Positions 24,360 to 40,260 are shown, counted from the first letter of the stretch. The stretch: 64,000 nucleotides of DNA from Ascidia mentula (GCA_947561715.1 OX387198.1:12338001-12402000); one strand, 5' to 3'. Notes: generated by a model not told the origin, from the sequence alone. Made by a program: numbers and translations.

Positions 24360-25420
24360 TTGGTGGTAAAACACCTGTAAAATGTTGGTAGTTGAGTCGT
24401 TAGAAACCCTGTAAAATACTGTGGGTGTTAGGTTTGTATTGTGTATGTTGTTTTGGTGTTTATGATGGCCTTTTTCCAGTTCAAGATGACGCATTAACTG
24501 TGACAATAAATGCATGTATCACCAATCATGCAAAAGCATAATGTAATTTTACTGTTCTGAAACAACCAACATTTTGTTTCCGTGGTTAGTTTTTCTACTT
24601 TGCACTTTAATTTAATCGGGTTTCCTTCTCCTAATAGTTTTGCAATGCGTTCATTCTACATACAGAAAGTCACTGAAAAATAACGGAAACAAACTGGGTA
24701 AATTCAATGCTTGCTGTTTACGTTGCTGTGTTTGTGCGGAACATGTGTACAGATAATTTATTGAAAGTTGGTCCGACGTGGCCGGGAAAGTGCAAATTAA
24801 ATACAATGTTCCTTAAAAATAAAATGTTGCTTTGTTAAAGCGTTTGGTTTGACTCGTCACAAGTTTATAAACAATAAACGCAGCGCATTTAGGCAATTCT
24901 CCGCAAAGTAGATTTTGTGATAAACGTAATGTCATGTCAGAAATGTCCATCGAATTGGGTTTCGAAAGTATGAGATTTCACCAAGAAAATCCGCTGCTCG
25001 ATTCCTGCCAACGGTTGGCAGCATTTCCAATCTTCCGCCAGCCGCTGTCGCTGCTATTATGATAGATTTCTGAGGATCTATTCACTGGAGGGCGTTATTG
25101 CGCGCATTTCACAAGTAGGTCGCACGAGTGGGGATTGTTGCCCAAGCCAACATGGATTCGGATTCCGGACTGGTAAAAAAATAAAAAAAAATACAAGAAA
25201 TACTGTTTCCTTTTCCGAATCTAGCCCTCTGGTTGGCAACTACAAGAAATGTTTCTTTCGTAACTCTTTAGTTTTGTTATGCAAATAGGTGAAAGTGTTG
25301 GTAAGAACCAGAGATAAAATGTAAAATGAGATGACTAGTAAACAATGTCATGTGAGGTATAAAAATTTACGTTTTGAGCCTTAAACTCTTTAAAACAAGT
25401 ATATTTCATATATATGAGCA

Positions 25421-25500
25421 AGTAGAGCCAATAATATGATATCTGTGAGCTGCACACAGATGTCCACTGTCTGACCTACATACGATTTCATCAGGTCGGC
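25421..25500 (-). mobile_element. Degenerate hammerhead-bearing Penelope-like fragment
   Basis: On the minus strand it reads C-C-T-G-A-T-G-A, then GGTC, then A-G-A-C-A-G-T-G-G, then T-G-C-A-G-C-T and a block shared with the 17.8-kb foldback (A-T-A-T-T-A-T-T-G-G-C-T-C). The GAAA core is broken and the triplet is GTG instead of GTC, so it should be inactive. Confidence 0.6.
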
Positions 25501-25774
25501 GTCGGCAAAATTTCAGACTGACTTCTTTAAACTTCTTTTGGTGGACACAACAAACTTGAGGGGAAATTGCCGCTTAGGTCCGCCGGTTATAATCAACGCT
25601 CCAATTCATGTCATTGCGGACAGTGGGGTCTTCGGTTAACGTTATCATTTTGTACCAACACCGCTACACTAATATGACAAGTCACACGTAAATAATGCAC
25701 GTATGCAAACAGGATTGCCACTTTTTGCATCAATTTTGTTTTGGTTAAAGCTCAACAATAATGCTGTGATCGAT

Positions 25775-26055
25775 ACGCACAACCCAATTTTTTTCATTCC
25801 CGGTACTTGATGTGTGACGAAACAGTTCCTTATATATTACCACATGGGTTACGTTCGCGTTCTGGGTATTTGAGGGGGAAAAATGGCAGGTAAGCCTTAC
25901 TTGCCAGAAGAAAAATTTGTTGGCATTCGTTGCATAAGTGATATGAGATGTACTAGAAACATATCATATGTTATCAATGCCACAATGATGATCCTGGTAG
26001 GTGTCGCTGTTGTGCATATTCCTCAGGTTGTCATATTCTTCACAAACAAAAACTC
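25775..26055 (-). pseudogene. P450 relic: exon 9 fragment fused to an exon 1 copy
   Basis: On the minus strand 26055-25990 matches the start of P450 exon 9 (N-L-R-N-M-H-N-S-D-T-Y against N-L-W-N-V-H-N-D-D-T-Y), including the acceptor context T-T-T-G-T-T-T-G-T-G-A-A-G. Directly after it, 25976-25775 matches P450 exon 1 over its whole length: the W-Y-R region, the degraded proline-rich hinge, P-E-R-E, and the Q-N-W-V-V end. Exons 2-8 are absent and the order is tail then head, as expected from a deletion between two tandem P450 copies. It is frame-broken. Confidence 0.7.
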
Positions 26056-26767
26056 GATGAAGCTGTCGAGTTTTTAATGACGTCAGGGATCCGAGTTGTT
26101 TATTGGCCGTTACCAAACCCAGTTTTCTTCTCGTGTACTTATAATATATAACGTAAGAATTTGAAAAACAGATACTCATTAATTTCGTTGCAAGCCACCA
26201 AAACTTGGATAGCCAACAAACTTCTGTTCTTGTTTAAGGGAAATGTCCTGCAATATGTATTACTTAAGCACAACAAGATGAAAAGTGTGTCACAATTCCA
26301 CAACAGCCCGAGCCAGGACAAAATGATCAACCAGATAGAGATAAATGCCTTACTCAGCATCCGATGCGCCCAGTTGAATTTCTGTTACCTCGTCGCTTCC
26401 CAACGCGCCCAGCGACCATGTGAATTTTCTTGTTAATTAAGTTATCCGCTTAATTACCCGATTGTCGCTTGGAAAAGTTTATTTTCGACGTCTGTTGCGC
26501 AAGAGTTTTGAATTATGAAGTGAGAAAATGTTCACGAAGGTCGAGTTATCGTGTTTGGCAGCAGTCGTCGGTTGTGTGAGGTTGAAAGCTCAGGAACTGG
26601 CGACTGAACAGATGAGGTTCAACTACATCTAGATTCTAGAACGATTAGTTTATTGGGGTAATATTGCAGGACGGGTCGCGCGATAAACCTGGTGTCATTA
26701 CTTAGTGGCGTTTTTTGTTGTTACAGTGAAAAAGTTAGATCAACTAAAATTTGACGAAGTTGACGAA

Positions 26768-29700
26768 ATGAAGTTTGTGTTTGCCATTCTGTTTCTGGTA
26801 TCTTTTGTGTCCATCAGCCAGCAGGTAACACGCTATGATTTGCGACGTGACACCAAACGGAAAATTTTTAGGAAAAATCCTATGTTGTAAAATAAAAATT
26901 TAAAAGTCATACCACAAATGACGAAACCAAATAGAGTGCAATTATGCGATTTGCACCAACCAGTATAATCAGTATACAAACCAAACAAAGCTTGTAAAGA
27001 CAGATGCGGGAAAATAAAGAGAAGCGTGAAATGTCCGCATCTTTAAATAAACATTCATTTTTTAATTTTGCAGGATGAAATTCTCTCGCTTGGTACGTAT
27101 ATGTCACAATATTTGATTATAACTCAGTTTTTTTTTTCAAGCAAAAAGTTGCTAAGGCTGATACTTTAAATAAAATATTCCTCCAAATTAGGTGATCTAC
27201 TGCAGTACAAAAAATCGGTGGAAGTATTTGACGAATTCTTTCCATCTGACTTCCTTGCAAATGCCGACGAGAATGTTCCCGACGGTAAGTGTTTAAGCAA
27301 ATATTTGGCAGTAGTTATACGTTTAGGGTGGAAGTAACTGGCGCACAAATTCATGTCAATCCAACTTAAGCGGACGCCTTAGTCATTAAGCTATACACGC
27401 AGTACACAGTGTAGATCATACTCATTTATTCTAAAAGAGTAATTATTTTTCGTATGTGTTTGTGGTCGGTGTCAACAATTTTACTGGCCGTTCATATATT
27501 AGCTATTACGCCAGAAACATTAAAATTATTGCCGGAAAGTGTTCTTTTGTTGGTTTTGGAGCCTGACCAGCATGTAGTGATTTTAAGGTTAGGGTCTGCT
27601 GCATTGTCTCATTAGCTCCAAAAACGATTAATTTTAACGACAACTCGTTTGTCCATTTCTTTGCTTCACTTCGCACATGATCGCTGCTCTATATTTCAGA
27701 CAAGTTCTGTTTCCCGATGTGCCTTAACTCCAATAACGCCTGGCAGTTGCCGTATGTTGCCGAAGTATGTGAGTTGATGTACCCGGAAGGTGAGTGGGTT
27801 TGACTAGAGCGATCTGCTTCGGTCTGACTGACGGCGAATAAATATTTCAAAGGATGTCTTGATTTTTGACAAACATTTGAATAATTTGTAAGATTCACTT
27901 CGAATTTAAGGCAATAATATTTATAGTTCCAACAAAACGTCATGCATAATCCCACTTGTGGATGATCGATTAATTAAGACTGTTGACCGAAATTTTAAAT
28001 GATTTTTTTTGCGCACTGTTAGCTTGTGTGAAGTTCAATTAGTTCCCTCATGTCAATATATTTTTTTCCTGGCATAAGGGTATGTTTTCCAATCTAAAGT
28101 GTGCTTTTTAATACCTATTACAACTTAATAAGTTTCAACAACAAGTAACTTTTTTATAGCTCTGGTTCTGTCGGATGACGACGCTTACGCCATTGCAAGA
28201 AAAATAGCCAGCGAAGACATGATCAGAAATTACATAGGTGCGATTTTAAACATTACAAAAAATAGTTTGTCGCGTTGTGCCAACCTATGAGCGATATAAC
28301 TGAAGTATATTATCATTAAACTTGTTTGTCTTGCTAGGGGGCGACGGACGCGAAAATCAGCAAGCTGTTGTGGACATAATTAAGGAACAGTTTGGTGAGT
28401 TTGCGTACTGTTGAGTCATCGCTTAAATATCGACAACAACTTTTACATCGTTTTGTGTACATTTTTATGGCAGAAAGCATGCATCTGCAAAATGATGGTT
28501 TGTACTGGACAGCATCCTTTCTACAGATCGCTCGCACAGGTATGATTTCGTTTCCCACTTTCACTGTGACGATAAATTGTCGACCTTATAGGCTTGTTAG
28601 ATATATAAGAATGCTTACTAGCATAGTTTTTACATAAGATTTAAAGGCCTTCTCTGTATCAACTCCAGCACACAACTATTCTAAATGTTGTATTTGACTT
28701 TGGCAACTTTTGGTGGGGTGTTGTCAGTATACCCACGATAAGCAACCGTTGCGGCACACCCGGACCTCATACGCACAAGGTTAAATGAATATCAAATAAG
28801 GGCCCATAAGTATAGTTGTTTGCTTTGACACCGAATTTCTACAGCAAAACCTTCGCGCTTCCACAATCTAATGCGATCTTTTAAGCTAAAGAGCAGGTCT
28901 GACTCCAACACATTCTCCTCCCTGTTAAATGATATGATATGTATGTACACAGCGAAGGTTGGAAGTACAAAAGACAGACTAACGGTGATTATTTAAATTT
29001 TATTCCATAGCGTTTGAACAGACAGACGACGACTATGTTGAACTGGTTGTGACAGAGTTGGGATTATTCAAGGAAGGTAAGTTCTACCAAACATTGTGTA
29101 AAATATACAGCTAGAAAAGCGCAAACCAGGAGTGAATTCAGTCTGGAAGAGTAATCCGCGTTGAGGATTTGGGAATTAAGAAGTATTTGCCACATTGACA
29201 CAACACTATTCCAAAAACAATTAAAATTAAATTCCCGACAAAAATTTTCCTAAAATTAAATTCCCGACAAAAATTTTCCGTCTTCTTTAGAATACAGTTG
29301 GGTTGTTAGCCTTTGAAGCTCTTACATGTTTTCAATGTTTTATTCATAGAGCTGGCTAAAACGCTATACATGACAAACGAAGAGTTTAAAGAACTCCGCT
29401 TACACTTCCTCCAAGCCGTGTTTCTGGGTGAGACTTTTTGCATATACATTGCATTATCCGTTGTCATGCTGTGCTAATTCGTGATTGTTATTTTTGCAGG
29501 AGGAACGGACGCCACCTTCGAAACGTTTGTAATCCCCGAAATTGACGAACTTAACGAAGGTAAAGTGGCCGTTTGTTAAAACACGTCCACGTGCCACCTA
29601 TAATCACGAAATATATTTATATCAAAGCGTTTCTGTTGCATGTTTTTTTTTATTATTTTAAAGCCCGGGTAACGTTTCTTTTGTTTGAAAATAGAAAACA

Positions 29701-30392
29701 AACTTGTAGTAACCGCCTAAGTAATCTTGCATGTTTTTTTGTTCTCGGTCGCAGCTACGTTGAACTTCGGTGATTGTGACGGCTTGGATCAAAACATCGC
29801 TATTATAGAAGCGGCGCTTGGTTTCGGTAAGTCTGATGTTCTGTAGTCTGGAATTTATTTGCAGATGCCATGGTTTCTTGCCATTCTGCTTTTTTGTTTT
29901 CTGGTTACCGATAACGTTTTCGTTGCAGTGCAAACCAAGATAAGCGAGGGTGAATCGAACGCAGTTCTGTGGCAACTTTGTAATACTCTACTCGAAGCGG
30001 AACGTAAGTTACTTGAAATACCTGTACTTGGTTTAAAAATAGTTTTTGCTTTCACACATTTCCTCCTGAGCTACTGGTATGCCATCAGTAGTTAGGTAAT
30101 ATCTCACGTTTATCCAGAGCGGTAAACTGTATTCCAGTTTTACAGATGATTACTAAAATTTGAATTCGACTTCTTTTTTGGTATCCTCCGGCTAAAGCAA
30201 GCAGTGTTCCAATGACTTGTTTTTTTATGATCAGGAGATCGGTGCGCGATGGCGGTGGTGGAAGAAGAATCAGGGCCGGAAGTTGATATGGATTCAGAGA
30301 TGGGGACTTATGATGGGATGCAAGATAATTATGTTGCCAGCTCCGATATGAGCAGTGCACAACAGCGGTTGGCACAACTTCTTGCAGGATAG
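26768..30392 (+). CDS. S2: secreted multi-module protein of unknown family (13 exons)
   Basis: Exons: 26768-26824, 27074-27092, 27192-27284, 27700-27789, 28160-28237, 28338-28394, 28474-28539, 29011-29076, 29350-29427, 29500-29559, 29755-29826, 29929-30003, 30235-30392. The sum is 969 nt (322 residues). It is a tandem paralogue of S1: 11 of 13 exon lengths are identical, exon 8 is 9 nt longer and the last exon 27 nt shorter. The signal peptide is MKFVFAILFLVSFVSISQQ. The mature chain is acidic with no membrane segment. Conserved blocks include V-V-D-I-I-K-E-Q, G-L-Y-W-T-A-S, F-L-Q-A-V and S-S-A-Q-Q-R near the C-terminus. Cysteines in exons 4 and 12 are kept. Function unknown. Confidence 0.85.
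29222..29281. repeat. Short tandem duplication in S2 intron 8
   Basis: A stretch of about 29 bases starting T-A-A-A-A-T-T-A-A-A-T-T-C-C-C-G occurs twice in a row. It is intronic, with no sign of a larger array. Confidence 0.7.
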
Positions 30393-31488
30393 CATAGTTA
30401 TATTGTAAAAAAACATTACAATGGTTGTAGCTGGATCTTTAGAAGTAAAATAGAGTTATATTGTACACGTTGTTTTGCTATCGCCTATCGTTAGATTTTA
30501 CAGATATCAGCTTTTTTCTTGTTCAAGTTGTTGCAATAATTTTCGCCATACAATGATCATGGACCAGCATATAATAACTTTTCTGTATATTGTTTTACCG
30601 CTTTCATCACAAGTTTTTCTCAAAAATTTTGCTTGTTTAAAATTTAGAAAGTCGTCAACAAATAACTTCGCAAAGCAAAACGGCAACTTTAATACAATCT
30701 TAGATAATTCACCTTTCATAGAGACAAGTTTGTCACTGTAATGGTCTAATTACGTTGTTCTTCATTGTTTGCTGAATGTTTGTGCAGTATGCTGGGTACC
30801 AATGATATAATAGTGGTCCGTTGTAGAAAAGTACAAAAAAGTGGCATAAAGTGTGTTTTGGAAATTTTTAGTTTAGAGGCAGCACGTGAAGTTTGAGTAA
30901 ACCCGGAATGTTTAGGAATTGGCGGGAGGGTCAACCAAACTCCCGTTTCTGAAATTTATCCAGAAAGCTAAAACACCCAAAATGAAAAAACCTCTTGTAT
31001 ATCATATAAATGTCAACATGAGTTTACCACGCTTGTCCAAAGAAGAAGGAAAAGTATTTTTCACCGGAAAATGTACAAACAGCACACTCACTATTTTTTC
31101 TGATCAAAATGAAGTTTTTTAAGCTGACAGTATACAACACTTACATCAGCCATGTGCTATCTTGACCCAGAGTTCGGTGAACTTTAGCATACAAATAGAT
31201 AGTTAGACCGTATTTGCCTTCAACTAAAACATATTCGGGAACATATTTCAAAACAGAAGACGTTGTTCAGAACCTCCAAAATATTTTTTAATCATTGAAA
31301 CGTTTTCTAACAACACAGGTACGAGGAAATGCACTGAAAGTGTGAAATGGTAATTATTTAATTACACAATCGATTTTCTAAATAAGTCTGACGCCCCAAC
31401 AGAGCGAAAATAAAAGGGTAACAGAGCCACATGTGCCTTTGGATTTGTGGGTTGTCAAAACATATACACATGCCATCTAAGTGAGGTT
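30393..31488. other. Intergenic sequence, S2 to the P450 cluster
   Basis: AT-rich sequence between the 3' ends of S2 (+) and the first P450 (-). The reading frames are short and lack family features. I see no repeat or RNA gene. Confidence 0.4.
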
Positions 31489-33898
31489 TCAACGTGACGT
31501 TATAATCATGTCGTAGAACTCTGGTACGCGGATAAGCCCGTTAGAGCCACGATCGAGAGAAGGCTTCTGCCCGTACTTGAAACTTTTGAATCATGGACAC
31601 AAGAAATATCCCTACTTCAGTTCTGGCCAATTGCTCTCCAAGACAAACTCTCGCGCCGACACTGAACGGCATCATGTGACGTGAGTTTGTGAAATTTCCA
31701 TCTTCGTCTAGGTGGCGCTGCGGATCAAATTTACTCGGATCTTTGCAATAGGTGTCGTCGTTGTGTACGTTCCACAGGTTGGGTATGACCTTCACAAACA
31801 AACGTTAATTGTGAAAAACCAATTACTTGCACTAACTTACATTTGTTCCTTTAGTAATCGTATATCCGCGGATATCAACGTCTTTTACAGCAAGACGTGT
31901 CAGTGAAAGTGGAGTCAGAGTTCTAAACCTTAATATTTCATTAACCACGGCACACGAGTAAGGCATCTGCTCTCTGTGGGACAAAGTTGGAGTTCCTTCT
32001 TTGCCTGTTTGACGTAATTGAATGTAAGCTTTTCTTTAAAATCGCACTTTAAACGTTCCAGCAAAAGGAAAAAATAATAGTAACAAACAAAATGATTCAT
32101 TTTAAAAAAAGGCACCAAAGAAGCATAAAATTGTCTTTTATGATACCGCAATATTGTTAGCTAAAGATATTTTGTAGGGTATAAACGGTCAGATCCTACA
32201 ATGCTGTTGATTGTTATTACATTTTTCAACCTTTTTCTGTGTAAGTTAAAATCCATACCTATGATATGGTCAATCTCTGCATGCATTTTCTCTTGCACAT
32301 CCTGGTGGAGCATTAAACACATCAAACCCCAACGCAAGGTGGTAGCAGAGGTCTCGGTTCCAGTGACAAAGAGGTCCACGAAAAAGTCATGGCATTTCTG
32401 CAGCATTATCATTATAAATCAAAATAAATTAAGTCCAACTACTCAAAAGATAAAAACAAGGTTTGCAGTTTGTATCTTCTTACCTTATAAACGAATTCCT
32501 TTTTGCAATGCAGAAAAGTTTGTAAGTAAGCGTCCATGACGTCGCGGATATCGTTTGGATCGTACGTGGATTTGTGCCCCTCCAAAAGTTCGTCAATAAA
32601 TTCTATAGTTATTGGTGAGCGAAAATAGAAAAAAAATCTTTACTCTCATTAAAACGCTCACCATATACCCCTTATCTTCGTCATTGATTTCAAGCTTCGT
32701 TGCACATGCCAGGAAAACGGCGGTACGTCGCATAGAAAAGGCATAGCCATAATAACGTTTGTTTTCCAATGACCGGATACCTTAAACCTAAACAGAATCA
32801 ATCACCGAGGTGAAGTAGATTTTAAAAAGTTGATTTTGCAAAACCCACTGTTCGAGAACACATGACACAAGCTGTTGAAACTTGGGGTCGTCGTAATTGT
32901 ATCTCTTCCCAAAAGCTATGTTGCAGATAATGTTTGACGTCGCTTTGGTCAAAATATCCTGAAAAAAAATAAACCTCTTTCAAAAATTAAATATATCTAT
33001 ATTATCCTAAACGGCTCCTCTAGCAATACTTTTATTACATCAATCGTTCAAAGTTTCGTTTGCTATGCAGCAGCCTTCATCTGTATGCGGAAAAATGTTC
33101 GTCTCGACCTTGTTAACGTTGTGTATTTTGCACATTCATTTTGTACGTCCTGATAAAGGCTGCTGCATAGCAAACGGAACATTGAACGATTGATGTAATA
33201 AAAGTATTGCCAACAGAGCCGTATTGTAGTCATAAAACATGCCTGGCAGCATCAGTTGTAATTTATATCTTTACTACTATTGTTATTTTGCAGCTACTTG
33301 AAATACCAAACCTGAAAGGTTTCGCTTCAAAACTCTTTAGTTTTTCTATTAGATACTGGGATTCTTCGGCAATCTTTTTTTCCATGACCCCCTTTCCACC
33401 AAAACTGTAAAAAAAATCAGATAGTTTAGATTTACCTACTCATCCTATTGTTTAACAAACTTTCTAAGTGCAGATACACCAAACTTGCGATGTGATAGCC
33501 AAGTTTCACCTCCAGTTACAAACATTACTCCTTTAGATGTCAACATGTTGAGGTATCGAACAAACGGACGTTCGTTAAAATCTTCGCTCCGTTTCAAAAG
33601 TGTCTAAATTTAGAGTTTTAACTTCTAATGGAAAGTGTAAAGCAAACATTTTAATGTCGCCCACCTCAATAGTAGTATCGTAGTCACTGAGCACAACCCA
33701 ATTTTGCCATCCCATAGGCACTGACAACAGAGGTCCGTACTTCTTGCTCCATGCCGGGAATTCGCGTTCTGGGTATTTGCTCAGATAGGGAAGAATGCCA
33801 ACAACAGGAAAACCTTTCGGGCCCGGGGGGAATTTATTTGGTCTTCGGTACCAAAGATATGTGAGGTACACAAGAAACACAGCTGTTATCACTCCCAC
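31489..33898 (-). pseudogene. CYP2-like cytochrome P450 pseudogene (P450-1)
   Basis: Nine exons align with P450-4: 33665-33898, 33461-33603, 33312-33404, 32849-32958, 32669-32787, 32484-32602, 32259-32397, 31841-32004, 31489-31789. The proline hinge, I-helix (T-G-T-E-T-S), E-I-L-R and heme loop (FSVGARVCLG) are still readable. There are three lesions. Exon 1 has no in-frame ATG at the conserved start; an upstream stop TAA is followed by CTC AGT GTG. Exon 3 ends 7 nt short (93 nt against 103, after a separate in-frame 3-nt loss), putting its donor out of phase. Exon 9 has a 14-nt deletion after K-F-Q that shifts the frame and removes the normal C-terminus. Intron 3 holds a foldback insertion. 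It closely matches P450-4 even in introns, so it is an inverted duplicate of that gene. Confidence 0.85.
33011..33222. repeat. 67-bp foldback insertion in P450-1 intron 3
   Basis: Arms at 33011-33077 and 33156-33222 are nearly perfect reverse complements, separated by 78 bases. The right arm follows C-C-T-G-A-T and contains C-A-A-A-C-G-G-A-A-C; the left arm on the minus strand reads C-A-A-A-C-G-A-A-A-C. This resembles the CTGATGAAG...AGACGAAAC signature of the element at 40286. P450-4 intron 3 (81 bp) lacks the insert. Confidence 0.75.
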
Positions 33899-35111
33899 AC
33901 TGAGTTATCATTATCAATCCCGAGTATGGACAAAATCTAGTCCGTATGAAGAGAAACTCCAAGTAAACAACACAATTGCAAAAACAAAATCATTGTAACC
34001 AATTTTACTTTTGTATACTTAAAACAATCCTTTGAGGCAGATCAATTATTTGGAATGGAACCTATAGTTTACGACGGACCAGTACTAAACCAGCAGGTTT
34101 AAATTCAAACATACAATAATCGCACTTTAATGTGCCAAGGTACAATGCCTGTGGCAAAATACTTTAGTACACAGATTTTTCACTGTCACTGCCAGTCATA
34201 ATGTTAACCTCAAATCCTTAAGAAAACATACTGATAAAGGTTTGTTGGATTACGACCGAACGTCTAGCGTGATAAGACATTTTGCTGAAAAGGCATTTTA
34301 AACTAATTCCATTTGATACATCTCCATGTAAGTAGCGAATCAAAGTTAACTGACCAACGAAAGCAACAGATATTTGCTGGATGATTACTGTAATTGCGCA
34401 ACATACACGCCTTTGTGATGCTGTGCACTAGGCGTGCAACCTACATTCACATTTTTCATTGACTGCTGTCAAATGCACTCAACCGAAAAGCTCCCGTGAC
34501 GTGCCACGCTAGCATTATTCTTGACCTTGCACGCGATGTCAGATGACTGGTAATAATATACGTTTTGCATAAAGTTCATTGGTCAATTTAAAGCTCAGCA
34601 TTGATCAGTCAAGCTTCATAAAAAAAAAATTAAAACATACTAGCGGGAGGACCAACCGGTCACAAATTTGTGGCTACGATCCACTATGTGCTAAAATTGT
34701 TGATACTCAGCTTTAATAATTATAAGTTGGGCCTTTCTGGTTGAATATAGGTACTTTTACTGTCCTTGTCTCTGGTTGGGCTATACACTCTGTCGCGTCC
34801 TAGTTTAGAATGTGTTTCCAGGGGAAGAAGTTCCCCGCGCACCTTTTTCTCAAGGTCTCTTTTCAGAAGCAACAACACACACACACTTTTTTGTATGATA
34901 TCATATTTTTCAGAATAAACACTATTTTTCATCGTTAATGTATTTTAAATTCATATTGCTTCATTGCAAAAGAATACAATTCATTGTAGTTTAATTTCGA
35001 CCAATCAGAATTTCCCTGTGACGAAATAAAGAATGTTGCAAAAGGTATGGGAGGATGATGGGTTAATAGACAATATTAATACTGTTTATAAAAGTTGTAA
35101 ACAATGACGGT
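33899..35111. other. Intergenic sequence between P450-1 and P450-2
   Basis: Presumed promoter of P450-1 and 3' flank of P450-2. It contains only short reading frames and a short (AC)n run near 34872. No gene is recognised. Confidence 0.4.
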
Positions 35112-37959
<2,848 letters not shown>

Positions 37960-40260
37960 TGCTCAATATATCCACGAAATCTGTAAACATAAGTGTATCC
38001 TCTTACTGTCATGAAGAATAATTAAACCCACAGAGTCGCTTATACTCAGTAGACCAGCCGAACACTCTGTAATTACAAACTGTACTAAAGACACGTGATT
38101 GGTCAAAACAGTGTAACTGTGTGCTCGAAAAGCCTGACTTTTATATATTATAATCTACTTAGTTACTCTGTCAACAACGTAAAATTTTGAATGTCAAGAC
38201 AGGTCATATAAATGAATAGCTTTTCATAATTTGTTTATCGACATAACGTAAATGAAAAGCGTCTTGAATATACGTGACTTCACTTGTTTAAATATTTCCT
38301 TTAGCTTGTATACCACATAAACTTACTTGATACTATGGTGTCTCATGGCGCAAAACCTTTTTACCCAGTAACCGCACAGTAAGTTAGCTGTCATTCGGAA
38401 AAGTTCTGCACGAGTTGTCAAGCGTGACGACCGACGATCGCCATTTTTTTCACCAGCGATTTTTTTCGTTAGCCCCAGGGATAAAATGATCTGACTGCTA
38501 CGCTAACGACAACTGTAAACGTAGTTGCTATGCAACGGCAGAATTATAATTGTACCTCTATGAATGGAGTAATCATAATTTGGACTACACACTTTCAAAA
38601 ATAAATTTGTCTCCCTATTTCTACCACCACGAATCCAACACAACGAAAAGCTGACCCATTTGTTAAACGTGAGATGGCAAGTCTTTTGTTGTCTCATCCA
38701 GACGTGCAAATAGTGACATGTAAGTTTCACGTTTTTTGAAAGTGTTGCACGACTCCAGATGAGACGTGCCGTTTCGACCCCTTTGTCCAAACCTGTCGTT
38801 TTTTAAACGACATGTTTAAATTGATGTTCATTGAATCTGTCCACATAGAAAGCAAAGCTTCTTTCTTTTCACGCCTTTTTATGTGTACACTTGTCGTGGC
38901 GAATTTCGATTGCATTAGGGTGAACGATCGAAATGTCGGCTAACTAAATTATATTTTTTTGCTAGAAATGCTTGTGAGTTAGTTTCTTATACATTGTGCA
39001 GATTTTCAATTGGGCTATGCCGAAATTTTCTGCTCTGAATACGTAAAGTCATATTTTGTGAAACAATACGGCAGGTTTCAAGAAATGATCCATCCGTGGT
39101 GGAATATTGTGGATCCTGTGGGACAAACAGTGTGCTCGCCGACATGCCATCATCCTTGGTAGCGGTTGTAATATTATAAATTTCAAAATATGTATGACGT
39201 AATTTGGAATATATATAAAGCTCAAAAATGAAATTATTTCCGAATTTCTTTGGTATCAAATATATAGGCTACGACCACTTTTGGAAATACCTTTACGAAA
39301 TTAAATTTTTAAAATAACCATTCAAAGCTCGCTGCCATTACAGGAACTTAGTTTTTTTGCTGTAATGAGTACTGTTTAGTCGGTTTCAGTGCCGCGCTAG
39401 TAATCGCAACTCATCGGTGGTGACGTCACTGGCTTCCTGTGACAACTCCGGAAGTTGTTGAAATAAGGTTGAAGTTTGTTGCGTTTGATGTACAGATTGG
39501 TTGTTTAGGATTTGTGCTACTTTATTTTTCTTCATCTGCAAAGTCCTATATTTTGTTCTTTCCGAGCCCAGTCTGTACAAACTTGAAGTTATAAAGATAA
39601 TGCAGTTTCCAAGCAATAAAAGTTATTAAACCTAGGCAGTTAAATAAAGTTTAGTGCTGTAGTGAAGCACCACCCCCGTAATGTCAACATAAACTACTAT
39701 AGAGATCACAGGTTCCTAGAATTGGACCTATATGTCGCAGACCAAGACTTTCCAAACTTTTTCGCTCCTTGATCAAAGGATATTCATTAAAACGTGTGAA
39801 AAAATTGATAGTCTTGTACAATATATAATGACATATACGTGTGTGAGGGCATAGTTTCTAAAATAGTACAATTGTATGTCGTGAACGTAGGTGTAATCAA
39901 CCGATAAGAATCGTCGTATGCATGCGATGAACACAAGTGGGTCGCGACCCTAGTTTGGGAAGCCCTGCTGTGGAACATAAGTCGGCAATCTTTCTTTCCT
40001 TTGTTCTTGTCCAGTGGGGACGCCACAAGCTCATTCAGGTTACATCAAATTATTATAGACTGCCGGAAAGAAAATACATTGTTCTTTATCGTTGACGCAT
40101 CCACTAATTTTGTGGGTGTAAAGCGACTCAAGAAAGAGCCGCTTGGTGTGGTAGTTGGACCTATTGTGTCTCCTGCATTGTTTGTTTTTTGCCTTCAGCA
40201 AGGGTAGTGACAAGCGGTGTCAGCGTGTCCTTTTTTTCTTTTGTGTCCCTGCGTGTGTTA
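37960..40260. other. Intergenic sequence between divergent P450-2 and P450-3, distal part
   Basis: Contains the presumed P450-2 promoter. The reading frames (for example 39386-39616 on the minus strand) show no recognisable domain. From about 40000 the sequence may belong to the element ending at 40403. No gene is supported. Confidence 0.4.

Larger units (their letters stand above)
24360..26767. other. Intergenic sequence between S1 and S2
   Basis: It holds the 3' end of S1, a degenerate Penelope-like fragment (25421-25500), a fused P450 relic (about 25775-26055), and a ~450-bp region from about 26330 that resembles the S1 upstream sequence. No intact additional gene is seen. Confidence 0.6.

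Noticed and set aside
30919..31122. 67-codon open frame
   Set aside because: It starts at TTG, has no homologous partner and no splice context, and lies in an intergenic region.
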